NCBI RefSeq assembly: GCF_020819595.1
Contig: NZ_JAJHNP010000016.1
Location: 1 to 64,000, forward strand
Source of the DNA: Streptomyces barringtoniae
GTDB taxonomy: Bacteria; Actinomycetota; Actinomycetes; Streptomycetales; Streptomycetaceae
Direction: 5' to 3'
DNA: 64,000 nucleotides
The notes below the pieces were generated by a model that did not search any database, was not told where the DNA came from, and worked only from the letters and a program-made list of their open reading frames with translations. The translations under genes and the position numbers were made by a program. Shown here piece by piece: positions 18,695 to 26,355 of this stretch. How positions within the stretch are numbered: position 1 is the first letter of the stretch; each line of letters begins with the position of its first letter.

Positions 18695-19339
18695 ATGAGC
18701 ACGGCGGCGCAACGCGACGGCCTGCCCAAGGAGCGCGACCGCGCCCCCAAGCAGGACCGCAGCCGGGCCACCCGGCAACGGCTCCTGGAGGCCGCCGTGG
18801 CCTGCCTGGCCGAACACGGCTGGGCGGGCTCCACCGTTGCCGTCGTCGCCGAACGCGCCGGAGTCTCCCGCGGCGCCGCCCAGCACCACTTCCCCACCCG
18901 CGAGGACCTGTTCACGGCCGCCGTCGAATACGTCGCCGAGGAGCGCTCCACCGCCCTCCGGGAACTCTTCCCGGCCGGCCCCGCCGACCGCCGCGCCGTC
19001 GTCGCCGCCCTCGTCGACCTCTACACCGGCCCCCTCTTCCGCGCCGCCCTGCACCTGTGGGTCGCCGCCTCCAACGAGGACCAGCTGGGCACCCGCGTGA
19101 CCGAGCTGGAGGCCCGCGTCGGCCGCGAGACCCACCGCATCGCCGTCGACCTCCTCGGCGCCGACGAGGCCCGCCCCGGCGTCCGCGAGACCGTCCAGGG
19201 CCTGCTGGACATGGCCCGCGGCCTCGGTCTCGCCAACCTCCTCACCGACGACACCACCCGCCGCACACGCGTCGTCGCCCAGTGGGCCGACCTGCTCGAC
19301 CAGGCCCTCGGCGAAGCCGGCGGACCGGACCCGCAGTGA
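18695..19339 (+). CDS. TetR-family transcriptional regulator
   Basis: A 214-residue repressor-type regulator whose N-terminal helix-turn-helix is VAVVAERAGVSRGAAQHHFP followed by TREDLFTAAVEYV. The variable C-terminal ligand domain is Arg/Glu rich and probably binds an acyl-CoA intermediate. It is the last gene of the operon, 4 bp after the hydratase, so it is likely autoregulated with it. The palindrome at 9229 is the best candidate operator. It does not obviously account for the CTGACG-type sites at 42-60 kb. Confidence 0.88.
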   Translation: MSTAAQRDGLPKERDRAPKQDRSRATRQRLLEAAVACLAEHGWAGSTVAVVAERAGVSRGAAQHHFPTREDLFTAAVEYVAEERSTALRELFPAGPADRRAVVAALVDLYTGPLFRAALHLWVAASNEDQLGTRVTELEARVGRETHRIAVDLLGADEARPGVRETVQGLLDMARGLGLANLLTDDTTRRTRVVAQWADLLDQALGEAGGPDPQ

Positions 19340-19383
19340 AGCGGGCCACACCCGTATCCGGCACAGAGCGCTACCCTTGCCCC

Positions 19384-19461
19384 ATGCTTCCGATGCTCGT
19401 CCGCCGCCGCCACGTGGACTACGTGCGCGTCACGAGCATGGGCTGTCGGCCTTCGGCCTGA
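19384..19461 (+). CDS. cysteine-containing leader peptide (RRHVD type)
   Basis: A 25-residue reading frame, MLPMLVRRRHVDYVRV followed by TSMGCRPSA. It matches the short Streptomyces 'putative leader peptide' class I recall, with RRHVD, R-V-S/T and a near-terminal Cys-Arg, usually found before sulfur-metabolism and related genes and thought to sense cysteine by ribosome attenuation. No clear ribosome-binding site precedes it. It lies 112 bp before the 2-oxoglutarate oxygenase at 19574, and the gap holds a 12-bp direct repeat, CTTCTTACGGCA, at 19482 and 19495. Confidence 0.7.
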   Translation: MLPMLVRRRHVDYVRVTSMGCRPSA

Positions 19462-19573
19462 TTCAGCCTCTTTTCTTCCGCCTTCTTACGGCATCTTCTT
19501 ACGGCACCCGGGGCGACGCCGCCCACACCCGCGGCGGCCTGCCCGTGGCCCACACAACCCTGTGGACGCACCC

Positions 19574-20632
19574 ATGACGACGCACACCACGACGCACACT
19601 GCGATGCACACCACGACGGCGACCCCGTCGTACGACCAGCTCCCCATCATCGACCTGTCGGCCGCCGGCCAAGGCCCCCGGGCCCGCGCCCGGCTCCACG
19701 CCCAGCTGCACAGCGCCGCCCACGACGTCGGCTTCTTCCAGCTCGTCGGACACGGCGTGACCCGGGCCGAGACCGACGCGCTGCTCACCGCCATGCGCGC
19801 CTTCTTCGCCCTCCCCGAGGCCGACCGGCTCGCCCTGGACAACGTGAACTCCCCGCACTTCCGCGGCTACACCCGCACCGGCGACGAACGCACCGCCGGC
19901 GCCCGTGACTGGCGCGACCAGCTCGACATAGGCGCCGAACGCCCCGCCCGCGTCCCCGCCCCCGGCGAACCCCCGTACTGGTGGCTCCAGGGCCCCAACC
20001 AGTGGCCCACCGCCCTCCCCGAGCTGCGCACCGCCGCCCTGGCCTGGATCGACAAGCTGAGCTCGGTCGCGGACCGCCTCCTGCACGAACTCCTCGCCGC
20101 CATCGGCGCCCCCGCCGACTTCTACGACCCGGTCTTCGGCGACCGTGCCCACCCGCACCTCAAGCTCGTCCGCTACCCCGGCAGCGCGGGCGACGGCACC
20201 GACCAGGGCGTCGGCGCCCACAAGGACTACGGCTTCCTGACCCTGCTCCTGCAGGACACCGTCGGCGGCCTCCAGGTCCAGCGCGAGGACGGCCTCTTCC
20301 ACGACGTCCCGCCCCTCGACGGCGCCTTCGTCGTCAACCTCGGTGAACTCCTGGAAGTCGCCACCAACGGCTATCTCCTCGCCACCAACCACCGCGTGGT
20401 CAGCCCGCCCGGAGCCACGGAACGCTTCTCGGTCCCGTTCTTCTACAACCCCCGCCTGGACGCCAAGGTCGAGCTCCTGCCGTTCCCGCACGCCTCCGAG
20501 GCCCCGGGCATCACCACCGACCCCTCCAACCCGCTGTACGCCGAGTACGGCTACAACGAACTCAAGGGCAAGCTGAGGGCACATCCGCTGGTGGCGGAGA
20601 AGCACCATGCGAGTCTGCTTGCGGCAGCATGA
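19574..20632 (+). CDS. 2-oxoglutarate/Fe(II) oxygenase, isopenicillin N synthase-like
   Basis: A 352-residue non-haem iron oxygenase. An N-terminal DIOX_N domain (YDQLPIIDLSAAG, GFFQLVGHGV) precedes the jelly roll with iron ligands in GVGAHKDYGFLTL (His and Asp, near 216) and TNHRVVSP (His, near 272), and the 2-oxoglutarate Arg-x-Ser in ERFSVPFFYNP. ATG 19574 is preferred over GTG 19562. Residues 2-16 are a Thr/His repeat encoded by 12-bp-like repeats. No beta-lactam genes are nearby, so isopenicillin synthesis is not implied. The leader peptide upstream suggests control by sulfur or cysteine status. Confidence 0.85.
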   Translation: MTTHTTTHTAMHTTTATPSYDQLPIIDLSAAGQGPRARARLHAQLHSAAHDVGFFQLVGHGVTRAETDALLTAMRAFFALPEADRLALDNVNSPHFRGYTRTGDERTAGARDWRDQLDIGAERPARVPAPGEPPYWWLQGPNQWPTALPELRTAALAWIDKLSSVADRLLHELLAAIGAPADFYDPVFGDRAHPHLKLVRYPGSAGDGTDQGVGAHKDYGFLTLLLQDTVGGLQVQREDGLFHDVPPLDGAFVVNLGELLEVATNGYLLATNHRVVSPPGATERFSVPFFYNPRLDAKVELLPFPHASEAPGITTDPSNPLYAEYGYNELKGKLRAHPLVAEKHHASLLAAA

Positions 20633-20660
20633 AAATCAGGGCCTCAAGGGCCCGATTTTC
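20631..20660 (+). terminator. hairpin terminator overlapping the oxygenase stop
   Basis: GAAAATC and GGGCC pair with GGCCC and GATTTTC around a TCAAG loop (one bulged A), forming a 12-bp stem that begins inside the TGA stop codon. No T-run follows on the plus strand. Confidence 0.6.
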
Positions 20661-20752
20661 AAGGGGGCGGGGCCGTGCCGGCATGCGGCTCCGCCGCGCG
20701 GGCGCGACGGGCCACCACCGGCCCGCAGCGCCCGCCCTGCGTAGCGCCCCTC
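20661..20752. repeat. copy of the common Streptomyces intergenic repeat
   Basis: Contains GCGGCTCCGCCGCGCGGGCG followed by GCCACCACCGGCCCGCAG, related to copies at 29969, 37040, 49170 and 63140. It fills the gap between the convergent oxygenase and citrate synthase genes. Confidence 0.55.
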
Positions 20753-21853
20753 TCAGTGGGCGATATCCGCATAGCCCTCGATGTCCTGCGGACTGCGCGG
20801 CCCGGGGCCCACGTACCTCGCCGAAGGCCGCACCAGCCGCCCCGTCCGCTTCTGCTCCAGAATGTGCGCCGACCAGCCGGCAGTACGGGCGCACGTGAAC
20901 ATCGACGTGAACATGTGCGCCGGCACCTCCGCGAAGTCCAGCGTGATCGCGGCCCAGAACTCCACGTTGGTGGCCAGCACCCGATCCGGCCGACGGTTGT
21001 GAAGCTCCTCCAGCGCGGCCTTCTCCAACGCCTCGGCGACCTCGAACCGCGGCGCACCCAGCTCCCGCGCCGTACGCCGCAGCACCCGCGCCCGCGGGTC
21101 CTCGGCCCGGTACACCCGGTGCCCGAACCCCATCAGCCGCTCACCCCGGTCCAGGGCCTGCCGGACGTAGGCCTCCGCGTCCCCCGTCCGCTCGATCTCC
21201 TCGATCATCCCGAGCACACGCGAGGGCGCACCCCCGTGCAGCGGCCCGGACATCGCCCCGACCGCCCCCGACAGCGCGGCGGCGACATCGGCCCCGGTGG
21301 AGGCGATGACCCGCGCGGTGAAGGTCGAGGCATTCATCCCGTGCTCCGCCGCGGACGTCCAATAGGCATCCACAGCGGCGACGTGCTTGGGATCCGGCTC
21401 ACCCCGCCAGCGGATCATGAACCGCTCCACGACCGACTTCGCCTTGTCGATCTCCCGCTGCGGCACCATCGGCAGCGTCTGCCCGCGCGCCGACTGGGCG
21501 ACGTACGACAACGCCATCACGGCGGCCCGCGCCAGATCGTCCCGCGCCTGGCGCTCGTCGATGTCGAGCAGCGGTTTCAGCCCCCACGCCGGCGCCAGCA
21601 TCGCGAGCGCGGACTGCACGTCGACGCGGATGTCACCGGAGTGCACCGGGATCGGGAACGGCTCGGCGGGCGGCAGCCCCGGATTGAACGCCCCGTCGAC
21701 CAGCAGCCCCCACACATTCCCGAACGAGACATGACCGACCAGATCCTCGATGTCGACGCCCCGGTACCGCAGGGCGCCGCCCTCCTTGTCCGGCTCGGCG
21801 ATCTCCGTCTCGAACGCTACGACTCCCTCGAGTCCGGGTACGAAATCGGACAT
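20753..21853 (-). CDS. citrate synthase family protein
   Basis: A 366-residue citrate synthase of the shorter class, condensing acetyl-CoA (or propionyl-CoA) with oxaloacetate. Catalytic histidines are in SGPLHGGAPSRV (near 205) and MGFGHRVY (near 245), and the catalytic aspartate is in FAEVPAHMFT (near 307). ALRYRGVDIEDL is the family N-terminal motif. The start is placed at ATG 21853 (MSDFVPGLEG), 12 codons inside the longest frame. It is divergent from pdxH with 166 bp between. It is probably a secondary citrate or methylcitrate synthase beside the main enzyme elsewhere. Confidence 0.9.
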   Translation of the reverse strand: MSDFVPGLEGVVAFETEIAEPDKEGGALRYRGVDIEDLVGHVSFGNVWGLLVDGAFNPGLPPAEPFPIPVHSGDIRVDVQSALAMLAPAWGLKPLLDIDERQARDDLARAAVMALSYVAQSARGQTLPMVPQREIDKAKSVVERFMIRWRGEPDPKHVAAVDAYWTSAAEHGMNASTFTARVIASTGADVAAALSGAVGAMSGPLHGGAPSRVLGMIEEIERTGDAEAYVRQALDRGERLMGFGHRVYRAEDPRARVLRRTARELGAPRFEVAEALEKAALEELHNRRPDRVLATNVEFWAAITLDFAEVPAHMFTSMFTCARTAGWSAHILEQKRTGRLVRPSARYVGPGPRSPQDIEGYADIAH

Positions 21854-22019
21854 CAGGCGGCTCCTCGTGATGTGATCGGCGGCGGTCACCCCGGTGATGC
21901 CCCGTTCAGCCGGTGGTCACCCAACCGCAAGGGGACCAGCACGATAACCCCCGGTGCCAGAGTTGGGGAGTCCGTACGACACTGAGTGCCAGTGGCGTTC
22001 GATACGGCAAGATGACCGC

Positions 22020-22706
22020 GTGACCGACCGCGACCCGCTCCTGGATCCCGCCCTCGACCCCGCCGCCATGCGCAAGCAGTACCGGGCCGAAGGTCTCGCC
22101 GAACAGGATCTCGCCACGCACCCCATGGACCAGTTCGCCCGCTGGTTCGAGGACGCCGCCCGGGCGGCGCTGCACGGCACCATCTACGAGCCCAACGCGA
22201 TGGTCGTCTCCACGGCGGACGCGGCCGGGCGCACCAGCTCGCGCACGGTGCTGATGAAGCAGTTCGACACCGAGGGCTTCGTCTTCTACACCAACTACGA
22301 CTCCCGCAAGGCCCACGACCTCGCGGAGAACCCGCACGTCTGCCTGCTCTTCCCCTGGCACCCGCTGGCCCGCCAGGTCATCGTCACCGGCACCGCCCAC
22401 CGCACCGGCCGCGACGAGACCGCCGCCTACTTCCGCACCCGCCCGCACGGCTCCCAGCTCGGCGCCTGGGCCAGCGCCCAGTCCACGGTGATCGCCTCGC
22501 GCACCGAACTGGACACCGCCTACGCCGACCTTCAGGCCCGCTATCCCGAGGACGAACAGGTCCCGGTGCCACCGCACTGGGGCGGCTTCCGCATCACCCC
22601 GGAAACCATCGAGTTCTGGCAGGGCCGCGTGAACCGCCTCCACGACCGCCTGCGCTACGTCGCCCGGCCGGGCGGCACCTGGAAGGTCGAGCGCCTCGCC
22701 CCCTGA
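22020..22706 (+). CDS. pdxH: pyridoxamine/pyridoxine 5'-phosphate oxidase
   Basis: A 228-residue FMN oxidase making pyridoxal 5'-phosphate. It shows the complete PdxH pattern: MRKQYRAEGL, MVVSTADAAGRTSSRTVLMK, FYTNYDSRKAHDLAENP, the FMN/substrate region SQLGAWASAQS and the C-terminal FWQGRVNRLHDRLRY. GTG 22020 gives the expected length; an in-frame ATG 22 codons upstream would overlap the promoter region. Its stop codon lies in the first unit of a 17-bp tandem repeat. A second PNPOx-family gene is at 63261. Confidence 0.94.
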   Translation: MTDRDPLLDPALDPAAMRKQYRAEGLAEQDLATHPMDQFARWFEDAARAALHGTIYEPNAMVVSTADAAGRTSSRTVLMKQFDTEGFVFYTNYDSRKAHDLAENPHVCLLFPWHPLARQVIVTGTAHRTGRDETAAYFRTRPHGSQLGAWASAQSTVIASRTELDTAYADLQARYPEDEQVPVPPHWGGFRITPETIEFWQGRVNRLHDRLRYVARPGGTWKVERLAP

Positions 22707-22770
22707 AGGCACGGGGCCCCTGAAGGCACGGAGCCCGTGAAGGCATGGGGCCCGTGAAGGCATGGGGCCC
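22701..22770. repeat. 17-bp tandem repeat, four copies, at the end of pdxH
   Basis: TGAAGGCA recurs at 22704, 22721, 22738 and 22755, each inside a 17-bp unit of the form GAAGGCAYGGGGCCC plus two bases. The first unit contains the pdxH stop codon. Confidence 0.8.
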
Positions 22771-22773
22771 GCA

Positions 22774-23011
22774 AACGCAGACGACCCGCGGGCTGGGTTC
22801 CTCAAGAGGAGGAGCCGGCCGGACGTACCGGCAGCCCGCGGGTCGGGTGACTGCGTTGGATTGGGGCCGGCTGCGTGTTTCGCACACACGCTGGTCCGGC
22901 ACCGCACTGGGTGTGGTGGCGGGCCGCTAGCCCGCAGCCACCTCGCGCGTCCGGGTTTCACTCATTTACCCGATCACCTCCTTTCCGCTTGAGGCACAGC
23001 CTAAGAAGCGG
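22774..23011 (+). ncRNA. candidate structured RNA element between pdxH and nagS
   Basis: Five nested or successive hairpin groups. AACGCAG/CTGCGTT (22774-22780 with 22851-22857) encloses a perfect 14-bp stem, CGACCCGCGGGCTG with CAGCCCGCGGGTCG (22782-22795 with 22832-22845). Inside this are two more hairpins (GGTTCCTC/GGAGGAGCC from 22796, CCGG/CCGG from 22819), giving a three-way junction. Further hairpins are at 22866-22900 (GCCGG, GCGTGT / ACACGC, CCGGC), 22915-22942 (GGTGGCGGGC / GCCCGCAGCCACC) and 22985-23011 (CCGCTT / AAGCGG). There is no plausible gene in this 470-bp gap. It may be a small RNA, a 3' element of pdxH or a 5' element of nagS. The strand is assumed. Confidence 0.4.
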
Positions 23012-23112
23012 CCGGGGAGAGCTCAACTGTTTTTCGGAGATCCTCGGAGGCCTTCCGGCCGCGTCGGGTATCCGCGGCCGTCGCCCCGCTGGAGCAGCAG
23101 TGAACGGCCGTA

Positions 23113-23142
23113 TTGACACCACACTGGTCCAGACCGCACGGT
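23113..23142 (+). promoter_or_regulatory. nagS promoter with DasR-type operator (dre)
   Basis: ACTGGTCCAGACCGCA at 23123-23138 matches the DasR consensus ACTGGTCTAGACCACT at 13 of 16 positions as I recall it. It sits in the spacer of a possible promoter, TTGACA at 23113 and CACGGT at 23137 (18-bp spacing), 38 bp before the nagS ATG. DasR is the GlcNAc/GlcN-6P-responsive GntR regulator, which fits the downstream gene. Confidence 0.7.
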
Positions 23143-23176
23143 GATCCGCGACACAGACGCTGCGAAGGGGCACCGC

Positions 23177-23932
23177 ATGAGCGACGGCACGCCTGCCGAC
23201 CTGTTCTTCGACGCCGCGATCGGCCTGCTGCAACGGGTCCGTGAGGAGGAGGCCGAGCCGATCGCCGCGGCCGGCACCCTGCTCGCCGACACCGTCGCCG
23301 CCGGCGGCCGCCTGTTCGCCTTCGGCGCCGGGCACTCCTCCCTGGCCGCCCAGGACGTCGTCTACCGCGCCGGCGGACTCGCCCTGATGAACCTGCTCGC
23401 CGTCCCCGGCGTCGTCGGCGTCGACGTCGTCCCGGCCACCCTCGGCTCCGCCCTCGAACGCGTCGACGGCCTCGCGAGTGCCGTCCTCGGCACCTCACCG
23501 CTCCGCCCCGGCGACGCCCTCGTGATCATCTCCCTCTCCGGCCGCAACGCCCTCCCTGTGGAGATGGCCCAGCACGCCCGAGCCTTCGGCGTGAAGGTCA
23601 TCGGCGTCACCTCGGTCGCGTACGCCGCGCAGACCACCTCCCGGCACGCCTCCGGCACCTTCCTGAAGGACCACTGCGACATCGTGCTGGACTCCAAGAT
23701 CGCCGTCGGTGACGCGGAGCTGACCCTGGACACCATCCCGGCGCCCTTCGCCCCCGCCTCCACGGTCGTCACCACCGCGCTGATGCAGGCGGTCATGGCG
23801 ACCACCGCCGCCACCCTCGCCGACCGCGGCATCGAACCCCCGCTCCTGCGCTCGGGCAACGTCGACGGCGGCCACGAGTGGAACGGCCGTGTGATGCGGG
23901 AGTACGGCGACCGGATCTTCTACCGGCACTGA
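23177..23932 (+). CDS. nagS: SIS-domain amino-sugar phosphate enzyme (NagS-like GlcNAc-6P dehydratase)
   Basis: A 251-residue single-SIS-domain protein of the YckB/SCO4393 type. The sugar-phosphate loop is FAFGAGHSSLAAQDVVYRAG near residue 50, the second SIS motif is LVIISLSGRNALPVEMA near 117, followed by VIGVTSVAYA. From memory, its S. coelicolor counterpart was described as NagS, converting GlcNAc-6-phosphate to 6P-chromogen I and linked to GlcNAc sensitivity. ATG 23177 with GAAGGGGC upstream is chosen over GTG 23141. The DasR-like site in the promoter supports an amino-sugar role. Confidence 0.78.
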   Translation: MSDGTPADLFFDAAIGLLQRVREEEAEPIAAAGTLLADTVAAGGRLFAFGAGHSSLAAQDVVYRAGGLALMNLLAVPGVVGVDVVPATLGSALERVDGLASAVLGTSPLRPGDALVIISLSGRNALPVEMAQHARAFGVKVIGVTSVAYAAQTTSRHASGTFLKDHCDIVLDSKIAVGDAELTLDTIPAPFAPASTVVTTALMQAVMATTAATLADRGIEPPLLRSGNVDGGHEWNGRVMREYGDRIFYRH

Positions 23933-23955
23933 GACCGCGCGGGAGCCCCGGAGGC

Positions 23956-25344
23956 CTACTTCTTTGCCACCGCGTCCGCCAGGTCAAGCGCCGCCGCGAT
24001 GCGGACCGCCACGTCCTCCGCATAGGCCGTGTCGGACCGCTCGAAGCGGCTGCGGCCGGAGCCGCGCAGGAAGGTCACCACGCCCAGCGTCCGCCCCCGG
24101 CTGCGCAGCACCGCGCACAGGGCGTGCACCGCGTCGCCGGGCCACTGCCGGGACAGCGCCCACTCCTGCGCCCGCTGCGCCGGGACCGACCCGGCGTCCG
24201 CGCGCACGACCCCGCACCGCTCCACGCACTGCAGCGCCGGATGGCCCGGCTCGTAGCGCACGGGCAGCCCGGCCGCGCCGGTGAGCAGGCTCGGTCCCGG
24301 CGCTCCGGCGGGCGTCGCGGCGAGGCGTACCAGCCGTACGGCCGCCTCCCCGCCCTCCGTACGCGGGGAAGGCACCGCCCGGTCGATCAACGCGTGGTCG
24401 GCGAAGCCGGCGAGGGCGAAGTCCAGGTGGACGGTGGCCGCCTCGGCCGGGTCCTCGCACTCGGCGGCGGCACGCGCGGCGCGGTGCAGCTGGTTGGTGC
24501 GGAAGCGCAGCAGGGCCGCCTCCTGTTCGCCCTGCCTGGCCTCGGTGACGTCCTGGAACAGCCAGCCGACGCCGAGCGGCACCGGTTCCTCCGCGAGCGG
24601 CGAGGCCAGCCGCACGAACCCGCTCCGCCAGCAGCGCCGCTTCTCGCCCTCCCGGGTGCGCACGCTCACCCACATCTCGGCGGGCGCGGGCGGCGCGCCC
24701 TCGGCCAGCACATGGGTGAGCGCGGCCTCCAGCTCCTCCACGCCCTGCGCGAGCAGTTCGCCGAGCGGTCGGCCGAGCGCGGAGGTGCGTCCGATGCCGA
24801 GCGCACGGGCCGCGTGCGCGTTGACGACGGCGGGCCGCAGATCGGCGTCGATGAGTACGACCCCCCAGGCGGCGTCCTCGAACAGTGCCTCACTCAGCGC
24901 GATCGACCGCTCCAGATCGATCTGCGCGTGGACCTCGCTGAACGCGCAGTACACCCCGGCGGGCTCTCCGTCGGGCCCGCGCACGGCGGCCGACTGGGTC
25001 CGTACGAGCACCCGTCCGCCGTCCTTCGTGACGAGCGCGAACTCGTGCACCTGCCGCCCGGGGGCGTGCATCGCCGACATCAGCCGGGCCTGCACCTCCT
25101 CGGCGTCGGCACTGCGCACCGCCCATCCGGCGAACCCCTGCCGCCCGACCGCCTCGGCGGCCGTCCAGCCGAGGATCCGCTCGGCCTCCCGGTTCCAGTG
25201 CGTGACGACCCCGTCGGCGTCGAATGCGCACAGTGCCGCGTCCATGCCGTCGAGCAGCGCGGCGAGCAGATCGGATCCCCCTGACTCACCGGGCTCGTCC
25301 GGCCCCAGCTCATCGGTGGTCCCACTCCGCCGGGAAGCACTCAC
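23956..25344 (-). CDS. PAS-PAS-GAF sensory protein without visible output domain
   Basis: A 462-residue cytosolic signalling protein. PAS 1 (LLDGMDAALCAFDADGVVTHWNREAERILGW, about 30-140) and PAS 2 (EDAAWGVVLIDADLRPAVVN, about 155-270) are followed by a GAF-like domain (about 290-455). It ends without kinase, SpoIIE phosphatase or GGDEF domain, whereas many Streptomyces relatives end in SpoIIE. The start is GTG 25344, with AGGGGG five bases upstream; GTG/ATG starts up to 25374 are possible. It is convergent with nagS and divergent from dmdR1. The ligand is unknown. Confidence 0.8.
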   Translation of the reverse strand: MSASRRSGTTDELGPDEPGESGGSDLLAALLDGMDAALCAFDADGVVTHWNREAERILGWTAAEAVGRQGFAGWAVRSADAEEVQARLMSAMHAPGRQVHEFALVTKDGGRVLVRTQSAAVRGPDGEPAGVYCAFSEVHAQIDLERSIALSEALFEDAAWGVVLIDADLRPAVVNAHAARALGIGRTSALGRPLGELLAQGVEELEAALTHVLAEGAPPAPAEMWVSVRTREGEKRRCWRSGFVRLASPLAEEPVPLGVGWLFQDVTEARQGEQEAALLRFRTNQLHRAARAAAECEDPAEAATVHLDFALAGFADHALIDRAVPSPRTEGGEAAVRLVRLAATPAGAPGPSLLTGAAGLPVRYEPGHPALQCVERCGVVRADAGSVPAQRAQEWALSRQWPGDAVHALCAVLRSRGRTLGVVTFLRGSGRSRFERSDTAYAEDVAVRIAAALDLADAVAKK

Positions 25345-25443
25345 CTGGACCCCCTGGAGGCTGCGTCGGCGCACATGCGGCGCACGGTTCGCTCAGTGCC
25401 CTTCATTCAACTGGAACGTGACCCAGCACACATCCTGTTCCCG

Positions 25444-25570
25444 CAAGATTGGTCCCACAAGATTGGACGCACCGGCCACCCACCCACCCGCACCCGTCAA
25501 CGCCCGGAGCCCCACGGCTGCCCCCGTTTCCCGCGCGGCCCCCGCTTGTCAGTCCGATCCGGCAGAATTG
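25444..25570. promoter_or_regulatory. direct repeats in the PAS/dmdR1 divergent promoter region
   Basis: CAAGATTGG occurs at 25444-25452 and 25458-25466 (14-bp period), and a related CAGAATTGG occurs at 25562-25570. The 281-bp divergent region has no other obvious feature. These same-face repeats may bind a regulator of dmdR1 or of the PAS gene. Confidence 0.3.
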
Positions 25571-25625
25571 GTGACAGGGCCAGCGCACGCGCCGGGGTGC
25601 CGGCAGAGGTAATCGAGGGGCACGT

Positions 25626-26318
25626 ATGTCCGGACTGATCGACACCACGGAGATGTATCTCCGCACCATCCTCGAGCTCGAAGAGGAAGGCGTCGTGCCC
25701 ATGCGCGCCCGCATCGCGGAGCGGCTCGACCAGAGCGGGCCGACGGTGAGCCAGACGGTGGCGCGCATGGAGCGCGACGGGCTCGTCTCCGTCGCCAGCG
25801 ACCGGCATCTGGAGCTGACCGACGAGGGGCGCAGGCTCGCCACGCGCGTGATGCGCAAGCACCGGCTGGCCGAGTGTCTCCTCGTCGACGTGATCGGCCT
25901 GGAGTGGGAGCAGGTGCACGCGGAGGCCTGCCGCTGGGAGCACGTGATGAGCGAGGCGGTGGAGCGGCGCGTGCTGGAGCTGCTGCGGCACCCGACCGAG
26001 TCGCCGTACGGCAACCCGATCCCGGGCCTGGAGGAGCTGGGCGAGAAGGACGGCGCCGACCCGTTCCTGGACGAGGGCATGGTCTCGCTGGCGGACCTGG
26101 ACGCGGGCACGGACGGCAAGACGGTCGTCGTCCGCCGTATCGGCGAGCCGATCCAGACGGACGCGCAGCTGATGTACACGCTGCGGCGCGCGGGTGTGCA
26201 GCCCGGTTCCGTGGTGAGCGTGACCGAGTCGGCCGGCGGCGTGCTGGTGGGCAGCGGCGGCGAGGCGGCCGAGCTGGAGGCGGACGTCGCCTCGCATGTG
26301 TTCGTCGCCAAGCGCTGA
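25626..26318 (+). CDS. dmdR1: DtxR-family iron-dependent repressor
   Basis: A 230-residue iron regulator with the expected DtxR architecture: winged helix (TVSQTVARMERDGLVSV, about 38-54), dimerisation and metal-binding domain, and C-terminal SH3-like domain. Metal ligands Cys102, Glu105 and His106 fall in ACRWEHVMSE at exactly the DtxR numbering. The protein matches S. coelicolor DmdR1/DesR as I remember it, the main repressor of siderophore and iron-uptake genes. GAGGGG precedes the ATG. Long open frames exist on the opposite strand, where the antiparallel adm gene was described in S. coelicolor. Confidence 0.93.
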   Translation: MSGLIDTTEMYLRTILELEEEGVVPMRARIAERLDQSGPTVSQTVARMERDGLVSVASDRHLELTDEGRRLATRVMRKHRLAECLLVDVIGLEWEQVHAEACRWEHVMSEAVERRVLELLRHPTESPYGNPIPGLEELGEKDGADPFLDEGMVSLADLDAGTDGKTVVVRRIGEPIQTDAQLMYTLRRAGVQPGSVVSVTESAGGVLVGSGGEAAELEADVASHVFVAKR

Positions 26319-26327
26319 ACAGGAGAG

Positions 26328-26355
26328 GGCCCCGGCGCCTTGTGGCGCCGGGGCC
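26328..26355. terminator. 12-bp GC hairpin terminator after dmdR1
   Basis: Perfect 12-bp stem GGCCCCGGCGCC with GGCGCCGGGGCC around TTGT, 10 bp after the dmdR1 stop. No T-run follows, as is common in Streptomyces. Confidence 0.75.

Noticed and set aside
19574..20632. Isopenicillin N synthase and a beta-lactam cluster
   Set aside because: The enzyme is only of the same oxygenase superfamily. No ACV synthetase, epimerase or expandase is nearby.
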